A stretch of DNA of 9,369 nt from Synergistaceae bacterium (lineage in GTDB: Bacteria > Synergistota > Synergistia > Synergistales > Aminobacteriaceae), in assembly GCA_017447325.1 (NCBI GenBank), contig JAFSNU010000378.1, positions 1 through 9,369 of the forward strand. The letters are read 5' to 3'. Positions 1 through 6,912 of the stretch are shown here, one piece after another. Each line of letters starts with the position of its first letter. Position 1 is the stretch's first letter. The notes below the pieces were generated by a model that was not told the DNA's origin, did not search any database, and saw only the letters and a program-made list of their open reading frames with translations. A program made the translations under genes and the position numbers.

Positions 1-81
1 GGGTATGACCATCATGACTATTATAAGCACCATTAACAGAGCTACTCCAATATCCGAGTAGCTCTGAATTTTCTTGCGCAT
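1..81 (-). CDS. flhA: Flagellar export gate protein FlhA, N-terminal fragment
   Basis: Only the first 27 codons are inside the window; the gene runs off the left edge. The peptide starts MRKKIQSYSDIGVALLMV and continues into a hydrophobic stretch ending in MMVIP. This matches the start of FlhA: a short basic head, a YSDI-type segment, then the first membrane helix ending in an MxxP motif. FlhA is the large inner-membrane component of the flagellar type III export gate. The call rests on the N terminus only, so an injectisome homologue (SctV type) is possible but less likely. I chose the ATG at 81-79 because an AGGGA lies 11 bases upstream (97-93) and because the membrane helix then begins near residue 11, as in known FlhA proteins. 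An in-frame ATG at 111-109 would add ten residues (MEGSVGTVNN) but has no ribosome binding site at a usual distance. Confidence 0.72.
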   Translation of the reverse strand, partial: MRKKIQSYSDIGVALLMVLIIVMMVIP

Positions 82-141
82 ATTATTTACAGTCCCTACA
101 GAGCCTTCCATCGCGTCAGCAATTTTTTATTTTGCAGCGCG

Positions 142-147
142 CCTCCT
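142..147 (-). promoter_or_regulatory. Consensus AGGAGG without a start codon at normal spacing
   Basis: The minus strand reads a perfect AGGAGG in the gap between the radical SAM gene and flhA. The nearest in-frame flhA ATG (111) is 30 bases away, which is too far for initiation. At 4 bases there is only a CTG (137-135). It opens a 13-codon frame that also contains a TTG and ends with TAG at 98-96, overlapping the alternative flhA start. The site could serve a short leader peptide, be left over from an earlier upstream junction, or be chance. I see no clear hairpin terminator in 82-199, so read-through from the radical SAM gene into flhA cannot be excluded. Confidence 0.35.
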
Positions 148-199
148 AATTTATTTTTTAAACATTTTATCACAAGTAAAATTTATAATTAAAAATTTT

Positions 200-2023
200 T
201 TACCTATCCTTAGGCAAGCGATAAAATTCTAAAATTTCTGAGACTTTAGAATTTTTATTTTTATTAATAAAATTAAAATCATTCTGCGCGATAATTTTTT
301 GAGCTTCAGCTTTCTCGTCGCCATTCAAGCTGCAAAATTTTTCGTGCCATTCGCGTGTTAAATTTTCTTTATATTTAAATCTATTTATAATAAAATTCTC
401 CGGCATCCATAGAATATTAAAAAATTCGTTCAAGTCTCTTCCAAAGGCCTCGTGAAAATAATTTTTGCCCCGGCCTATCTTGCCTTGCGTAGCGTTTAAC
501 ACAGCCTGCACAGCTCTAATAAATTTTCTGTTCCAGTTTACACCTATATAATCGCGGTTTTTAAAATATTCCGGATCGTCTATGGGATGATATTTCATCG
601 GGAAAGAATATATAGCGACATCAAGCTCCTCGCATAAGTCAACATTAATTTCTAAACGCTTATATAAATCTTCAGGCCTGTCGTTAAAATTATATAATAA
701 ATAATTAGACAAGTCTTTTATGCCATGCTTCGCGGCAAGCTTCACAGCATTAATATAAATACCGCGCTGTTCATAGTGATCAAAAGCTATGCGCAGAGGC
801 TTTATATTAAGCTCAGCTAATTTTTGCATATTGTCATCATTTATTAATCTCGCGTCGATGCCCTGATTAAAGTCAATAAATCTCATGCGCTTAGACGCTT
901 TAAAATATTTATTATATAAATTTCTGAAATAACTATCAGCGTCTAAAATATCTTCCGTACTCGCAGTCTCAGCATACAATAAATTATTCTCTTCACGAAA
1001 AATATAAAATTTACCAGACTCTTTAGCGTCGCTCTTTGCAAGTCTCTCGGCTAAATTATCATATAAATTTATAATTTTCTTCACGCAAGCTCTTTCATTA
1101 AAATTATTTTTTAAATTATTAAAAGCTATTTCATATTCATTAGGCTTTACATAATACGCGCCCTTCGCAAAGCCGCATGACTTTATCTCTTCTATTATTT
1201 TATCAAACTCAGGCGAGGCTAAAACATTATTATCCATTAATAATAAATCTTTCTTAGCCCCGAAATTTTTATCTATATAATCTATATTTTGCTTAATGCT
1301 AATATAACTCTTATAACTCGGCTCAAGCCTCGGCACGGCGCAAAAGCTGCACTGCCTTATACAGCCGCGCGTCATATAAGCCAGATAAGCATCGCTTGAC
1401 GGATATTTATAATCTATCTCGTCTAAAATAGAGTAATCCGGCGGCAATTCGTCAATTATAATATTATTATCAGCATCTATAACTCCCGGCTTATCAAGCA
1501 ATCCAGTTAAAGCTTTAACGCCGGTCTCTTTAAAAATATATTCAGGCAATATAGTCGCAGCTATCCCGCCAACTAAAATTCTTCCGGACTTCTTACAAAA
1601 ATTTTTTGCGTAATTTATAGTATCTATAGTCTTCTGCCAGTAAAACGTAAACAAGCTTGTGACGGCAACTATATCGAATTTTATAAAATTAAAATCTTGA
1701 AAGCATCTTCTATAACGCCTTATAATATCTTCATAGCCTGAATATCTAAAGCCCGGTATAACTTCAAGATTATCAAGCTTGCCGGTCTTAATATAATTTT
1801 CAAGCTTATAAAAATATTTGCCTAAAACATAATAATACGGCTCACCCTTAATCACGCTAAAAAATTCCTCGCATAAAAGCCGCGCCGCAAACTCCTTTAA
1901 ATCGCCCTTATAAAATCTTACGTAATCGCCGCACTGTCTAAAATACATTGCAAGCTTCATCAGGCCAAGCGGCGGATATTTATTTTTATAATCAGGCTCA
2001 ATCAACAGCACTTTGCGCTTCAT
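200..2023 (-). CDS. Radical SAM enzyme with B12-binding-like N-terminal domain
   Basis: This is a 607-residue protein. The radical SAM [4Fe-4S] motif is plain at C221-x3-C225-x2-C228, in the context TRGCIRQCSFC. Residues 1 to about 195 look like the Rossmann domain of the B12-binding radical SAM class: a VLLIEPD first strand, then PPLGLMKLA, and later a VGGIAATILPEYI stretch. The usual DxHxxG cobalamin histidine motif is not visible, so the domain may not bind B12 in the base-off/His-on way. The barrel continues through a FNQGIDARL segment (about 385-395) and LRIAFDH, and a long C-terminal region follows to residue 607. The family cleaves SAM to a 5'-deoxyadenosyl radical, but the substrate here is unknown. 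Its ATG overlaps the TGA of the GHKL ATPase gene by four bases (ATGA), with GGAG a few bases upstream, which implies translational coupling. It is the last gene of the NurA-HerA-GHKL block. A methyltransferase or other modifying activity on nucleic acid or protein is possible, but nothing in the sequence settles it. Confidence 0.88.
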   Translation of the reverse strand: MKRKVLLIEPDYKNKYPPLGLMKLAMYFRQCGDYVRFYKGDLKEFAARLLCEEFFSVIKGEPYYYVLGKYFYKLENYIKTGKLDNLEVIPGFRYSGYEDIIRRYRRCFQDFNFIKFDIVAVTSLFTFYWQKTIDTINYAKNFCKKSGRILVGGIAATILPEYIFKETGVKALTGLLDKPGVIDADNNIIIDELPPDYSILDEIDYKYPSSDAYLAYMTRGCIRQCSFCAVPRLEPSYKSYISIKQNIDYIDKNFGAKKDLLLMDNNVLASPEFDKIIEEIKSCGFAKGAYYVKPNEYEIAFNNLKNNFNERACVKKIINLYDNLAERLAKSDAKESGKFYIFREENNLLYAETASTEDILDADSYFRNLYNKYFKASKRMRFIDFNQGIDARLINDDNMQKLAELNIKPLRIAFDHYEQRGIYINAVKLAAKHGIKDLSNYLLYNFNDRPEDLYKRLEINVDLCEELDVAIYSFPMKYHPIDDPEYFKNRDYIGVNWNRKFIRAVQAVLNATQGKIGRGKNYFHEAFGRDLNEFFNILWMPENFIINRFKYKENLTREWHEKFCSLNGDEKAEAQKIIAQNDFNFINKNKNSKVSEILEFYRLPKDR

Positions 2024-3567
2024 TTCAGCTCCGCCTCGATATTCGCGATAATCGTCTCAGCCGTCTTGGCCTCAACAGAATTATAAATAATACTATATAT
2101 TTTAGATATAAGCTTGCGTTCAGCCTTTGACCTGCTCGATAATCTATCCGTCCTGTATTTTATTTTCTGCTCCGGTCTTAAATCTAATTTAATTTCAGTC
2201 TCAGCTCCAGCCTCAGGCTCTTTATCTCGCTCATACTGCGCAATTATTCTTATAGTAATCTCGTTATTTAAATTTTTCTTGCGGCTTATTCTTGCCTCGG
2301 CCTTTTCTGCATCGCTTTTAATTTTATCTAACGCTTCGATTGCCTGTTCTCTCTGCGCATTATTTATAAAATCTCCGCTTTTAATTTTCTCTTCAAGCTC
2401 AAGCTCTTTTTTAGCCGCTTGATCAATCTTGCTAAAATCGCTGCTTATCTCAGAGCCTTCGCGGTATAATTTATATAAATACTCAAAATAATTCTTTAAT
2501 TGCTTTTCAAATTCAAATCTTGTTATATTCTCATTAAAATAATCCCGCTGCGAATTAGGAATTAATTCAGGAGACACGCAGAATATCTCGCCTATAAAAT
2601 AATGCACGCCGCGCTCTTCCTTAAAAAATTTCTGTAAAGTATCCTGATTTCCAATCTGAATATTATCTTTTCTCAGCCTTATTCCGCGCATTAAACAATC
2701 TTTATCTATAACAGCCTTAAAGCACGATACTCCAATCCAACCCCAGGCAATAAGAGTTTTATTTTCGTCATAAAATTCTTGAAACTTCAAGCGTAAAATA
2801 TCGTCCTCGCCCTTGCTTGTCTTGTGCTTCGCTTCGTATTTTTTAAAAATCTGCTCGCCGTCGATATAAATATTATATTCATCAAGCTTAAAACCTTTCT
2901 CTTTTATATAACTATAAATCTCGCTGCGATAAATAAAAGAATTTTGATACGGCACGGGCGCATTAAAAGCAAGATAATTTTTCACGCCTAAAAAATCTAA
3001 TAAATCAAAATTTTCTTGATTAATATTAATTAATTCAACTTTAAACCAGTGAGAATTAATCTCGCTTTTATCAGCCGGTATCTGCTCAAATTTATAAATT
3101 TTATTTAAGACTTCTTGAGCCGAATATTTTTTCCCACTCTCGCTCTCGCTGATTAAGCCGCGCATTTTCTCGGCGTCGCAGGTCATCACAGAAATAACTT
3201 TTTCGCCCTTATATTTAGCTTTAAATTTTAAAGTTTTGCAATACGCAAGGCCGCACAGCCTGCCTATACCCCTAAAGCCTTTATTTTCGCCTAATCTTTT
3301 ATCTGAATCCGCGATATTGCCGAGAGTTCTTATAAAATCCTCAGACTTTATTCCTGTAGCATTATCTTCTATTAATATAACGCGCTCGTCTTTGTCAAGA
3401 TTAATTTCTATCTTTGCCTCGTCTTTGTCTAATAAGCCTTGATTAACAGCTTTGTCGATTTGATCGCACGCGTTCTGAATATATTCGCGATAAATCACGC
3501 GCGAGTCCTGATACATTCCAGTCGTAAGATTTTCAAGTATATTTGCGCCGAAGACATACTCGCTCAT
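2020..3567 (-). CDS. Hsp90/MutL/MORC-like (GHKL) ATPase
   Basis: This is a 515-residue protein whose N-terminal third is a Bergerat-fold ATPase domain. The N box is REYIQNACDQID, with the likely catalytic Glu at E28 and the Mg-binding Asn at N32. The G1 box is EDNATGI (D68 to G72), in which the middle Gly of the usual DxGxG is Ala. The ATP-lid/G2 box is GFRGIGRL (G97, G100, G102). In this spacing it resembles the Hsp90, MutL and prokaryotic MORC-like proteins more than histidine kinases, and there is no kinase dimerisation/phosphoacceptor domain in front. The middle region (about 150-360) is not one I can name. Residues about 375-460 are rich in Glu, Lys and Ala and probably form a coiled coil. 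Such ATPases dimerise on ATP binding and act as clamps or switches. The ATG has AGGAG 14 bases upstream, which is longer than usual, but no better in-frame start exists. It lies 44 bases after the HerA-like gene and overlaps the radical SAM gene by four bases. Confidence 0.85.
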   Translation of the reverse strand: MSEYVFGANILENLTTGMYQDSRVIYREYIQNACDQIDKAVNQGLLDKDEAKIEINLDKDERVILIEDNATGIKSEDFIRTLGNIADSDKRLGENKGFRGIGRLCGLAYCKTLKFKAKYKGEKVISVMTCDAEKMRGLISESESGKKYSAQEVLNKIYKFEQIPADKSEINSHWFKVELININQENFDLLDFLGVKNYLAFNAPVPYQNSFIYRSEIYSYIKEKGFKLDEYNIYIDGEQIFKKYEAKHKTSKGEDDILRLKFQEFYDENKTLIAWGWIGVSCFKAVIDKDCLMRGIRLRKDNIQIGNQDTLQKFFKEERGVHYFIGEIFCVSPELIPNSQRDYFNENITRFEFEKQLKNYFEYLYKLYREGSEISSDFSKIDQAAKKELELEEKIKSGDFINNAQREQAIEALDKIKSDAEKAEARISRKKNLNNEITIRIIAQYERDKEPEAGAETEIKLDLRPEQKIKYRTDRLSSRSKAERKLISKIYSIIYNSVEAKTAETIIANIEAELK

Positions 3568-3611
3568 TTTAAATTTCTCAACTCCTAATTTATAATTTAT
3601 AAATTATTAAA

Positions 3612-5348
3612 TTAATCTTTAAACTGCTTATATATAGGCTTGGGAAATTTTATTTTTAACACGTCTCTAAACACCGGACTCTGAATCATATATTCGCCCT
3701 GTTCAAGCCGCGTTAAAATATTTTTTGACGAAGACGAGAACGCGCTGTAATCTTTTGCGGCAGTCTCGATTATATTTGTCCTGCCGTAAGCCTGAGCTGC
3801 GCAGTTGCCAGTCACTCGTTGATTTATAGCCGACCTGAACTGCTCTGCTCCGAACAAAATTACGCCTAAAGACCTGCCGCGTTCAGTAACGTCCAAAATC
3901 TGGCGTAATATCGGCGAAGTTTTAGGCGTGTCTTTTGACGCGTATTTATTTAATTCATCTATAAAAATTATAATTTTCGACGGCGGATTAACTTTGCTTT
4001 CGCCGTCATACTCTCCGAGCTTTAAATCATATAAAGTCCTAACAGCGTCGCCGAACACAAAAGCCTGCTTATCGCTCGGCAGCTTTGCAATATCTATAAC
4101 ATAAACGTCATTATCAGCAATATGCTTTAACTCGTCGGCAAGGCGGCACTCATTATTGTTAGTGTCGGCTCTGTTCGCGAACATTTCGTCATTTTGAGTA
4201 GCCGTATTAATAACACGCTTAAACTTTCGCCAGCTCAAAACAGAAATTTCATTAGAAGCTTTACGCGTTCCGGATTTTAAATTGCCTGCACTCTTCGACA
4301 GATCATTAATTTTATTTCTAAAATCTTCCCAAGTTTCAATTTGACCATTTCCAAAATCAGAATCGCCCGGGTCAGCTATCTTGCTTAAAATCGCTTCCAT
4401 AGTTTGATTTGAGTCATCTATATCAGCGAATAACATCTCAATGCTATTTTTATCTTCTTTATATATATATTTAAATTTTTTAAGCTGCTTATTTTTTATA
4501 TATTCTTCTATATCATCTTTAGGCAGATAGCTGCTCTGTTTAGCACTTAAGCTGCTTGCATACGGGATAAAATATTTTACATGTTTAAACGGCTCAGGAG
4601 TTAAGCCCAGATCTTCATATTCTTTATAAACTCTTTCGCGCTCTAACTCAGGCTCTTCAGAATCTAAAAAATCATTCGGCTTGTCTATTGCCATTAAGTC
4701 CTTGCCCTTTACATTAAAAATTACAAAAGCTATGCTGCCCCCGCTCTCTTTCTCTTTGCGGCTTATATTCATATATCTTTCCTGAATTGCTTTCATTAAG
4801 AACATAGCGTACGAAGTCTTGGCCGCAAGCCCTGAAATTCCAGAAATGTTTAAATGCGCGCCTTCCGGGCCTAAAATAAATTTAGAATTAAATTTAACAG
4901 GTATGATTATCTCGTCCTGCGTCCGCTCATACATCTTCATTACGCCGCACACAACAGGATTTTGAATTTTATCAAGTCCTAACGCAAGATTTATTTCTTC
5001 ACGCGAAGCTAAATACACCGGCGCGTTATTATGAACAGGCGTGTAAATATTTTGATTATTAAACGTCACTTCAGCCTCAGCGTAATTCATTCCGACTCGT
5101 AAAGTCATATCGCTTGCGTTTAAATCTCCGAAATCAGACGAAATATAATTAGTCAAAAAACTTTGCGCGTCAGTAATATGCGAGATACTGCGTATAACTC
5201 CGAACGTAAACGAGCCGTCTATATGCTCAACTTTCACAACGTCGAGCGCGTTTAATTTTAAATCAGCATCAGTCCAGAAATTAAATACTTCCATTGTAGT
5301 CGGCGTCTTCTCAGTCGCAAGCACGCGTCCGATTAATTTATTTCCCAT
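3612..5348 (-). CDS. herA: HerA-like hexameric ATPase / DNA translocase
   Basis: This is a 578-residue protein from the ATG at 5348. The N terminus (about 5-60, IGRVLATEKTPTT to DGSFTFGVIRSISH) fits the HAS-barrel domain of HerA. The Walker A sequence is GISGLAAKTS (about 170-179, with K177 and T178), and Walker B is IIIFIDEL (about 459-466, with D464 and E465). Downstream, ERGRSLGVILFGAEQF and a QRVTGNCAAQAYGR segment match the sensor and arginine-finger region of the FtsK/HerA class. HerA forms a hexameric ring that pumps duplex DNA and activates its partner nuclease NurA, which is encoded immediately upstream here. The middle part (about 190-410) is longer and more charged than the archaeal core and is not recognisable to me. 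An in-frame TTG at 5354 is unlikely to be the start: the AGGAG at 5360-5356 is only 1 base from it but 7 bases from the ATG. Confidence 0.9.
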   Translation of the reverse strand: MGNKLIGRVLATEKTPTTMEVFNFWTDADLKLNALDVVKVEHIDGSFTFGVIRSISHITDAQSFLTNYISSDFGDLNASDMTLRVGMNYAEAEVTFNNQNIYTPVHNNAPVYLASREEINLALGLDKIQNPVVCGVMKMYERTQDEIIIPVKFNSKFILGPEGAHLNISGISGLAAKTSYAMFLMKAIQERYMNISRKEKESGGSIAFVIFNVKGKDLMAIDKPNDFLDSEEPELERERVYKEYEDLGLTPEPFKHVKYFIPYASSLSAKQSSYLPKDDIEEYIKNKQLKKFKYIYKEDKNSIEMLFADIDDSNQTMEAILSKIADPGDSDFGNGQIETWEDFRNKINDLSKSAGNLKSGTRKASNEISVLSWRKFKRVINTATQNDEMFANRADTNNNECRLADELKHIADNDVYVIDIAKLPSDKQAFVFGDAVRTLYDLKLGEYDGESKVNPPSKIIIFIDELNKYASKDTPKTSPILRQILDVTERGRSLGVILFGAEQFRSAINQRVTGNCAAQAYGRTNIIETAAKDYSAFSSSSKNILTRLEQGEYMIQSPVFRDVLKIKFPKPIYKQFKD

Positions 5349-5355
5349 TTTCAAA

Positions 5356-5360
5356 CTCCT
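5356..5360 (-). promoter_or_regulatory. Ribosome binding site that sets the herA start
   Basis: AGGAG reads on the minus strand 7 bases before the ATG at 5348 and 1 base before an in-frame TTG at 5354. The spacing selects the ATG. The site falls in the 22-base gap after the nurA stop codon. Confidence 0.75.
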
Positions 5361-5370
5361 AAAATTATAT

Positions 5371-6522
5371 TTAAAATAAATTTAAAAAACTTTCAGAGCT
5401 TAAATATTTTGACTTTATATAACGCTCAGTTAAATAAACCGGATAAAGATGATTTGCCCATCTTAAATCCGAGCCGTAGCATACAGGGCTTCTCTCATTA
5501 ATAATATTCGCGCTCAATAAATTTATTAAATTACTTTCAATTCCAAATTCATTTTCTTCCCGCGTGACTAACATCTTTTCAAGCTTTAACACTCCGTCAA
5601 AAGCCGTGCGCGTCTTCAGCCTGTCTCGTATCCTTACATACCAGACTGCGAACTGCATATCTCCAAAAAATTTTGGATTTTTAAAACACGCCGCCGGTGT
5701 TCTGTGATAAAGCGGCAGATTAGCAATATACTCCGGATTAGACTTGCCGTTTGCATCAAGGCAAACTTCAGGATTAAAATTCTTAGACACGCCGATAACC
5801 CAATTATAATTATTCATAAAAATTTTATATTTATTCTTGTCTTTCAAGTCCTGACTCGACGGCTTATACTCGAGAGAACCGTCCTTAATCAAATAATTAT
5901 CCTGATTTAATTTATTCTTTCTCACAAGCTCGGCGACCATATCCTGCTCAAGCGCAAGCATCCTTTCCTGCACACGCGCCGTGCCTCTGTCCTCAAACTT
6001 ATCGTCTTTAAAATTTTTTGCTTTATTTGTCCTATAAGGCAGTATATTAGCTATTTCAAGATTAACTCGCTTTAATATTTTGCTCTCATTTAATTTAATA
6101 ACTTTGCTCTCAAAGAAGCCGTTCTTGCCGTCAGCGTTGGCTATGTCAGGCAGCGACAGCACAATTTCATATTTAAAATTTTTAATCTTTAATTTTTTAT
6201 TAACTCTCTCGCTGCAGGCAACTCCGATTTGACCGGCGACAACCGGATAAATTCCGTTGTCCCCGCCGTACGACATGTCGTCGGCTTTGCACACGCGCCG
6301 CGAACCGTCAAGAAAATATTTAAAAATACTTTCGCCTTGCGATAAAAGTTTTTTGCTGAGATCAGATAAATTGACATACTTTCTAACTTGTTCAGTCTCG
6401 GCTCGCTTCTGCCAGATAATTTCGTCCTCGCCGTAATCAATATAAGGCCGCTCTGCATCGTCAAGGCTGTACTTATATGCCTTATAGCTCGTCCCGTCAG
6501 TCTCTCGGGCTAAAACGGACAT
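5371..6522 (-). CDS. nurA: NurA-like nuclease
   Basis: This is a 383-residue protein from the ATG at 6522 (MSVLARETDG). Features fit the NurA domain, an RNase H-like metal-dependent nuclease that works with HerA. There is an early FLDGSRR strand with an Asp (D72), an acidic helix ERMLALEQDM (candidate E192), a second Asp in NYLIKDGSLEYK (D214), then NNYNWVIGVSKNF, and a C-terminal HLYPVYLTERYIK (H358). These line up in order with the acidic and His residues reported as catalytic in archaeal NurA; the residue matching is by eye. An in-frame ATG at 6537 would add five residues (MPEGL). However, it has no good ribosome binding site, whereas GGAGGG at 6532-6527 lies 4-5 bases before the 6522 ATG. 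It is the first gene of the four-gene block, 22 bases ahead of the HerA-like gene. The expected activity is DNA end processing or degradation in complex with HerA. Confidence 0.82.
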   Translation of the reverse strand: MSVLARETDGTSYKAYKYSLDDAERPYIDYGEDEIIWQKRAETEQVRKYVNLSDLSKKLLSQGESIFKYFLDGSRRVCKADDMSYGGDNGIYPVVAGQIGVACSERVNKKLKIKNFKYEIVLSLPDIANADGKNGFFESKVIKLNESKILKRVNLEIANILPYRTNKAKNFKDDKFEDRGTARVQERMLALEQDMVAELVRKNKLNQDNYLIKDGSLEYKPSSQDLKDKNKYKIFMNNYNWVIGVSKNFNPEVCLDANGKSNPEYIANLPLYHRTPAACFKNPKFFGDMQFAVWYVRIRDRLKTRTAFDGVLKLEKMLVTREENEFGIESNLINLLSANIINERSPVCYGSDLRWANHLYPVYLTERYIKSKYLSSESFLNLF

Positions 6523-6526
6523 CAAT

Positions 6527-6532
6527 CCCTCC
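6527..6532 (-). promoter_or_regulatory. Ribosome binding site favouring the second nurA ATG
   Basis: GGAGGG reads on the minus strand 4 bases upstream of the ATG at 6522. It lies inside the codons that would follow the ATG at 6537, so the longer form would have to be made from a start with only weak purine-rich sequence in front of it. Confidence 0.65.
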
Positions 6533-6702
6533 GGCATCTCTTTACTTCACTTTCTCAGCAAAATTGTTTTAATTTTATAACGCCGCCGCAGAAATTTTAA
6601 CAAGCAAAATACTTATTTTTTATTTAAGCGCTCAAAATCAAAAACTGCAAGGCCGCTGCTTACCGAAGATTTAAATTTGTTTAAAAATTTTTGAATTTTT
6701 AT

Positions 6703-6727
6703 TTTATTGTGGTTAATAGTCAATAAA
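6703..6727. repeat. Inverted repeat TTTATTG / CAATAAA, possible operator
   Basis: Two perfect 7-base arms are separated by 11 bases. The right arm shares bases with the TTGACT hexamer (6718-6723 on the minus strand), so a protein bound here could block that candidate promoter of the nurA block. AT-rich arms of this length can occur by chance. Confidence 0.35.
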
Positions 6728-6781
6728 GTATATATAAAAAATATAAATTTATAAATTTTAGACACAACTATATTTACAAAA

Positions 6782-6812
6782 CTTCAAAAACAATCGTACT
6801 ATTGTATTGAAG
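6782..6812. repeat. Imperfect palindrome CTTCAA..ACAAT / ATTGT..TTGAAG
   Basis: The outer arms CTTCAA (6782-6787) and TTGAAG (6807-6812) and the inner arms ACAAT (6790-6794) and ATTGT (6801-6805) all pair, with a six-base centre and a 2-versus-1 base interruption between the two stem parts. It lies upstream of both promoter candidates for the nurA block and 16 bases from the dnaK terminator hairpin. It could be an operator or a secondary hairpin after dnaK. Confidence 0.4.
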
Positions 6813-6827
6813 ACTTTAAAATTAAAT

Positions 6828-6866
6828 AGCGGGCTTGAAGATTATAATAAAATTTTCATGCCCGCT
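6828..6866 (-). terminator. Rho-independent-like terminator after dnaK
   Basis: On the minus strand, AGCGGGCATGAA pairs with TTCAAGCCCGCT with a single A-A mismatch, giving a 12-position stem with a GC-rich base and a loop of about 15 bases. It begins 46 bases past the dnaK stop and is followed by ATTTAATTTT, a T-rich though not unbroken tract. The position and GC-rich stem in an AT-rich setting support a terminator that separates dnaK from the nurA block. Confidence 0.75.
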
Positions 6867-6912
6867 TAATTTTAAAAATTTATAATTTATACTAATTATT
6901 TTTAATTATTTA

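Larger units (their letters stand above)
6538..6827 (-). promoter_or_regulatory. AT-rich gap upstream of nurA, likely holding its promoter
   Basis: No coding frame is supportable here on either strand. On the minus strand two promoter-like pairs can be seen: TTGTGT (6767-6762) with TATATT (6745-6740) at 16 bases, and TTGACT (6723-6718) with AAAAAT (6700-6695) at 17 bases. Both are imperfect, and chance matches are common in sequence this rich in A and T. Two imperfect palindromes, listed separately, lie in the same gap, and the second promoter candidate overlaps one of them. A promoter is expected here because a terminator-like hairpin separates dnaK from this block. Confidence 0.4.

Noticed and set aside
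200..2023. Possible prokaryotic viperin, since this is a radical SAM gene in a possible defence setting
   Set aside because: The protein is much longer than viperins, has a B12-domain-like N terminus, and its cluster context CIRQCSFC differs from the CNYxCxFC-type viperin motif.
2114..2422. A 102-codon plus-strand frame with hydrophobic product
   Set aside because: It is antisense to the coiled-coil region of the GHKL ATPase. The Leu/Ser-rich product is what the reverse of Lys/Glu-rich coding sequence gives.
3568..3611. AT-rich self-complementary stretch between the HerA-like and GHKL genes as a terminator
   Set aside because: It is only weak AT pairing (AATTTATAAATT type) without a GC stem, and the AGGAG of the next gene lies in it, so read-through in one operon is more likely.
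6189..6464. A 91-codon minus-strand frame inside nurA
   Set aside because: It is an out-of-frame shadow of the nuclease gene, which has recognisable motifs over this stretch.
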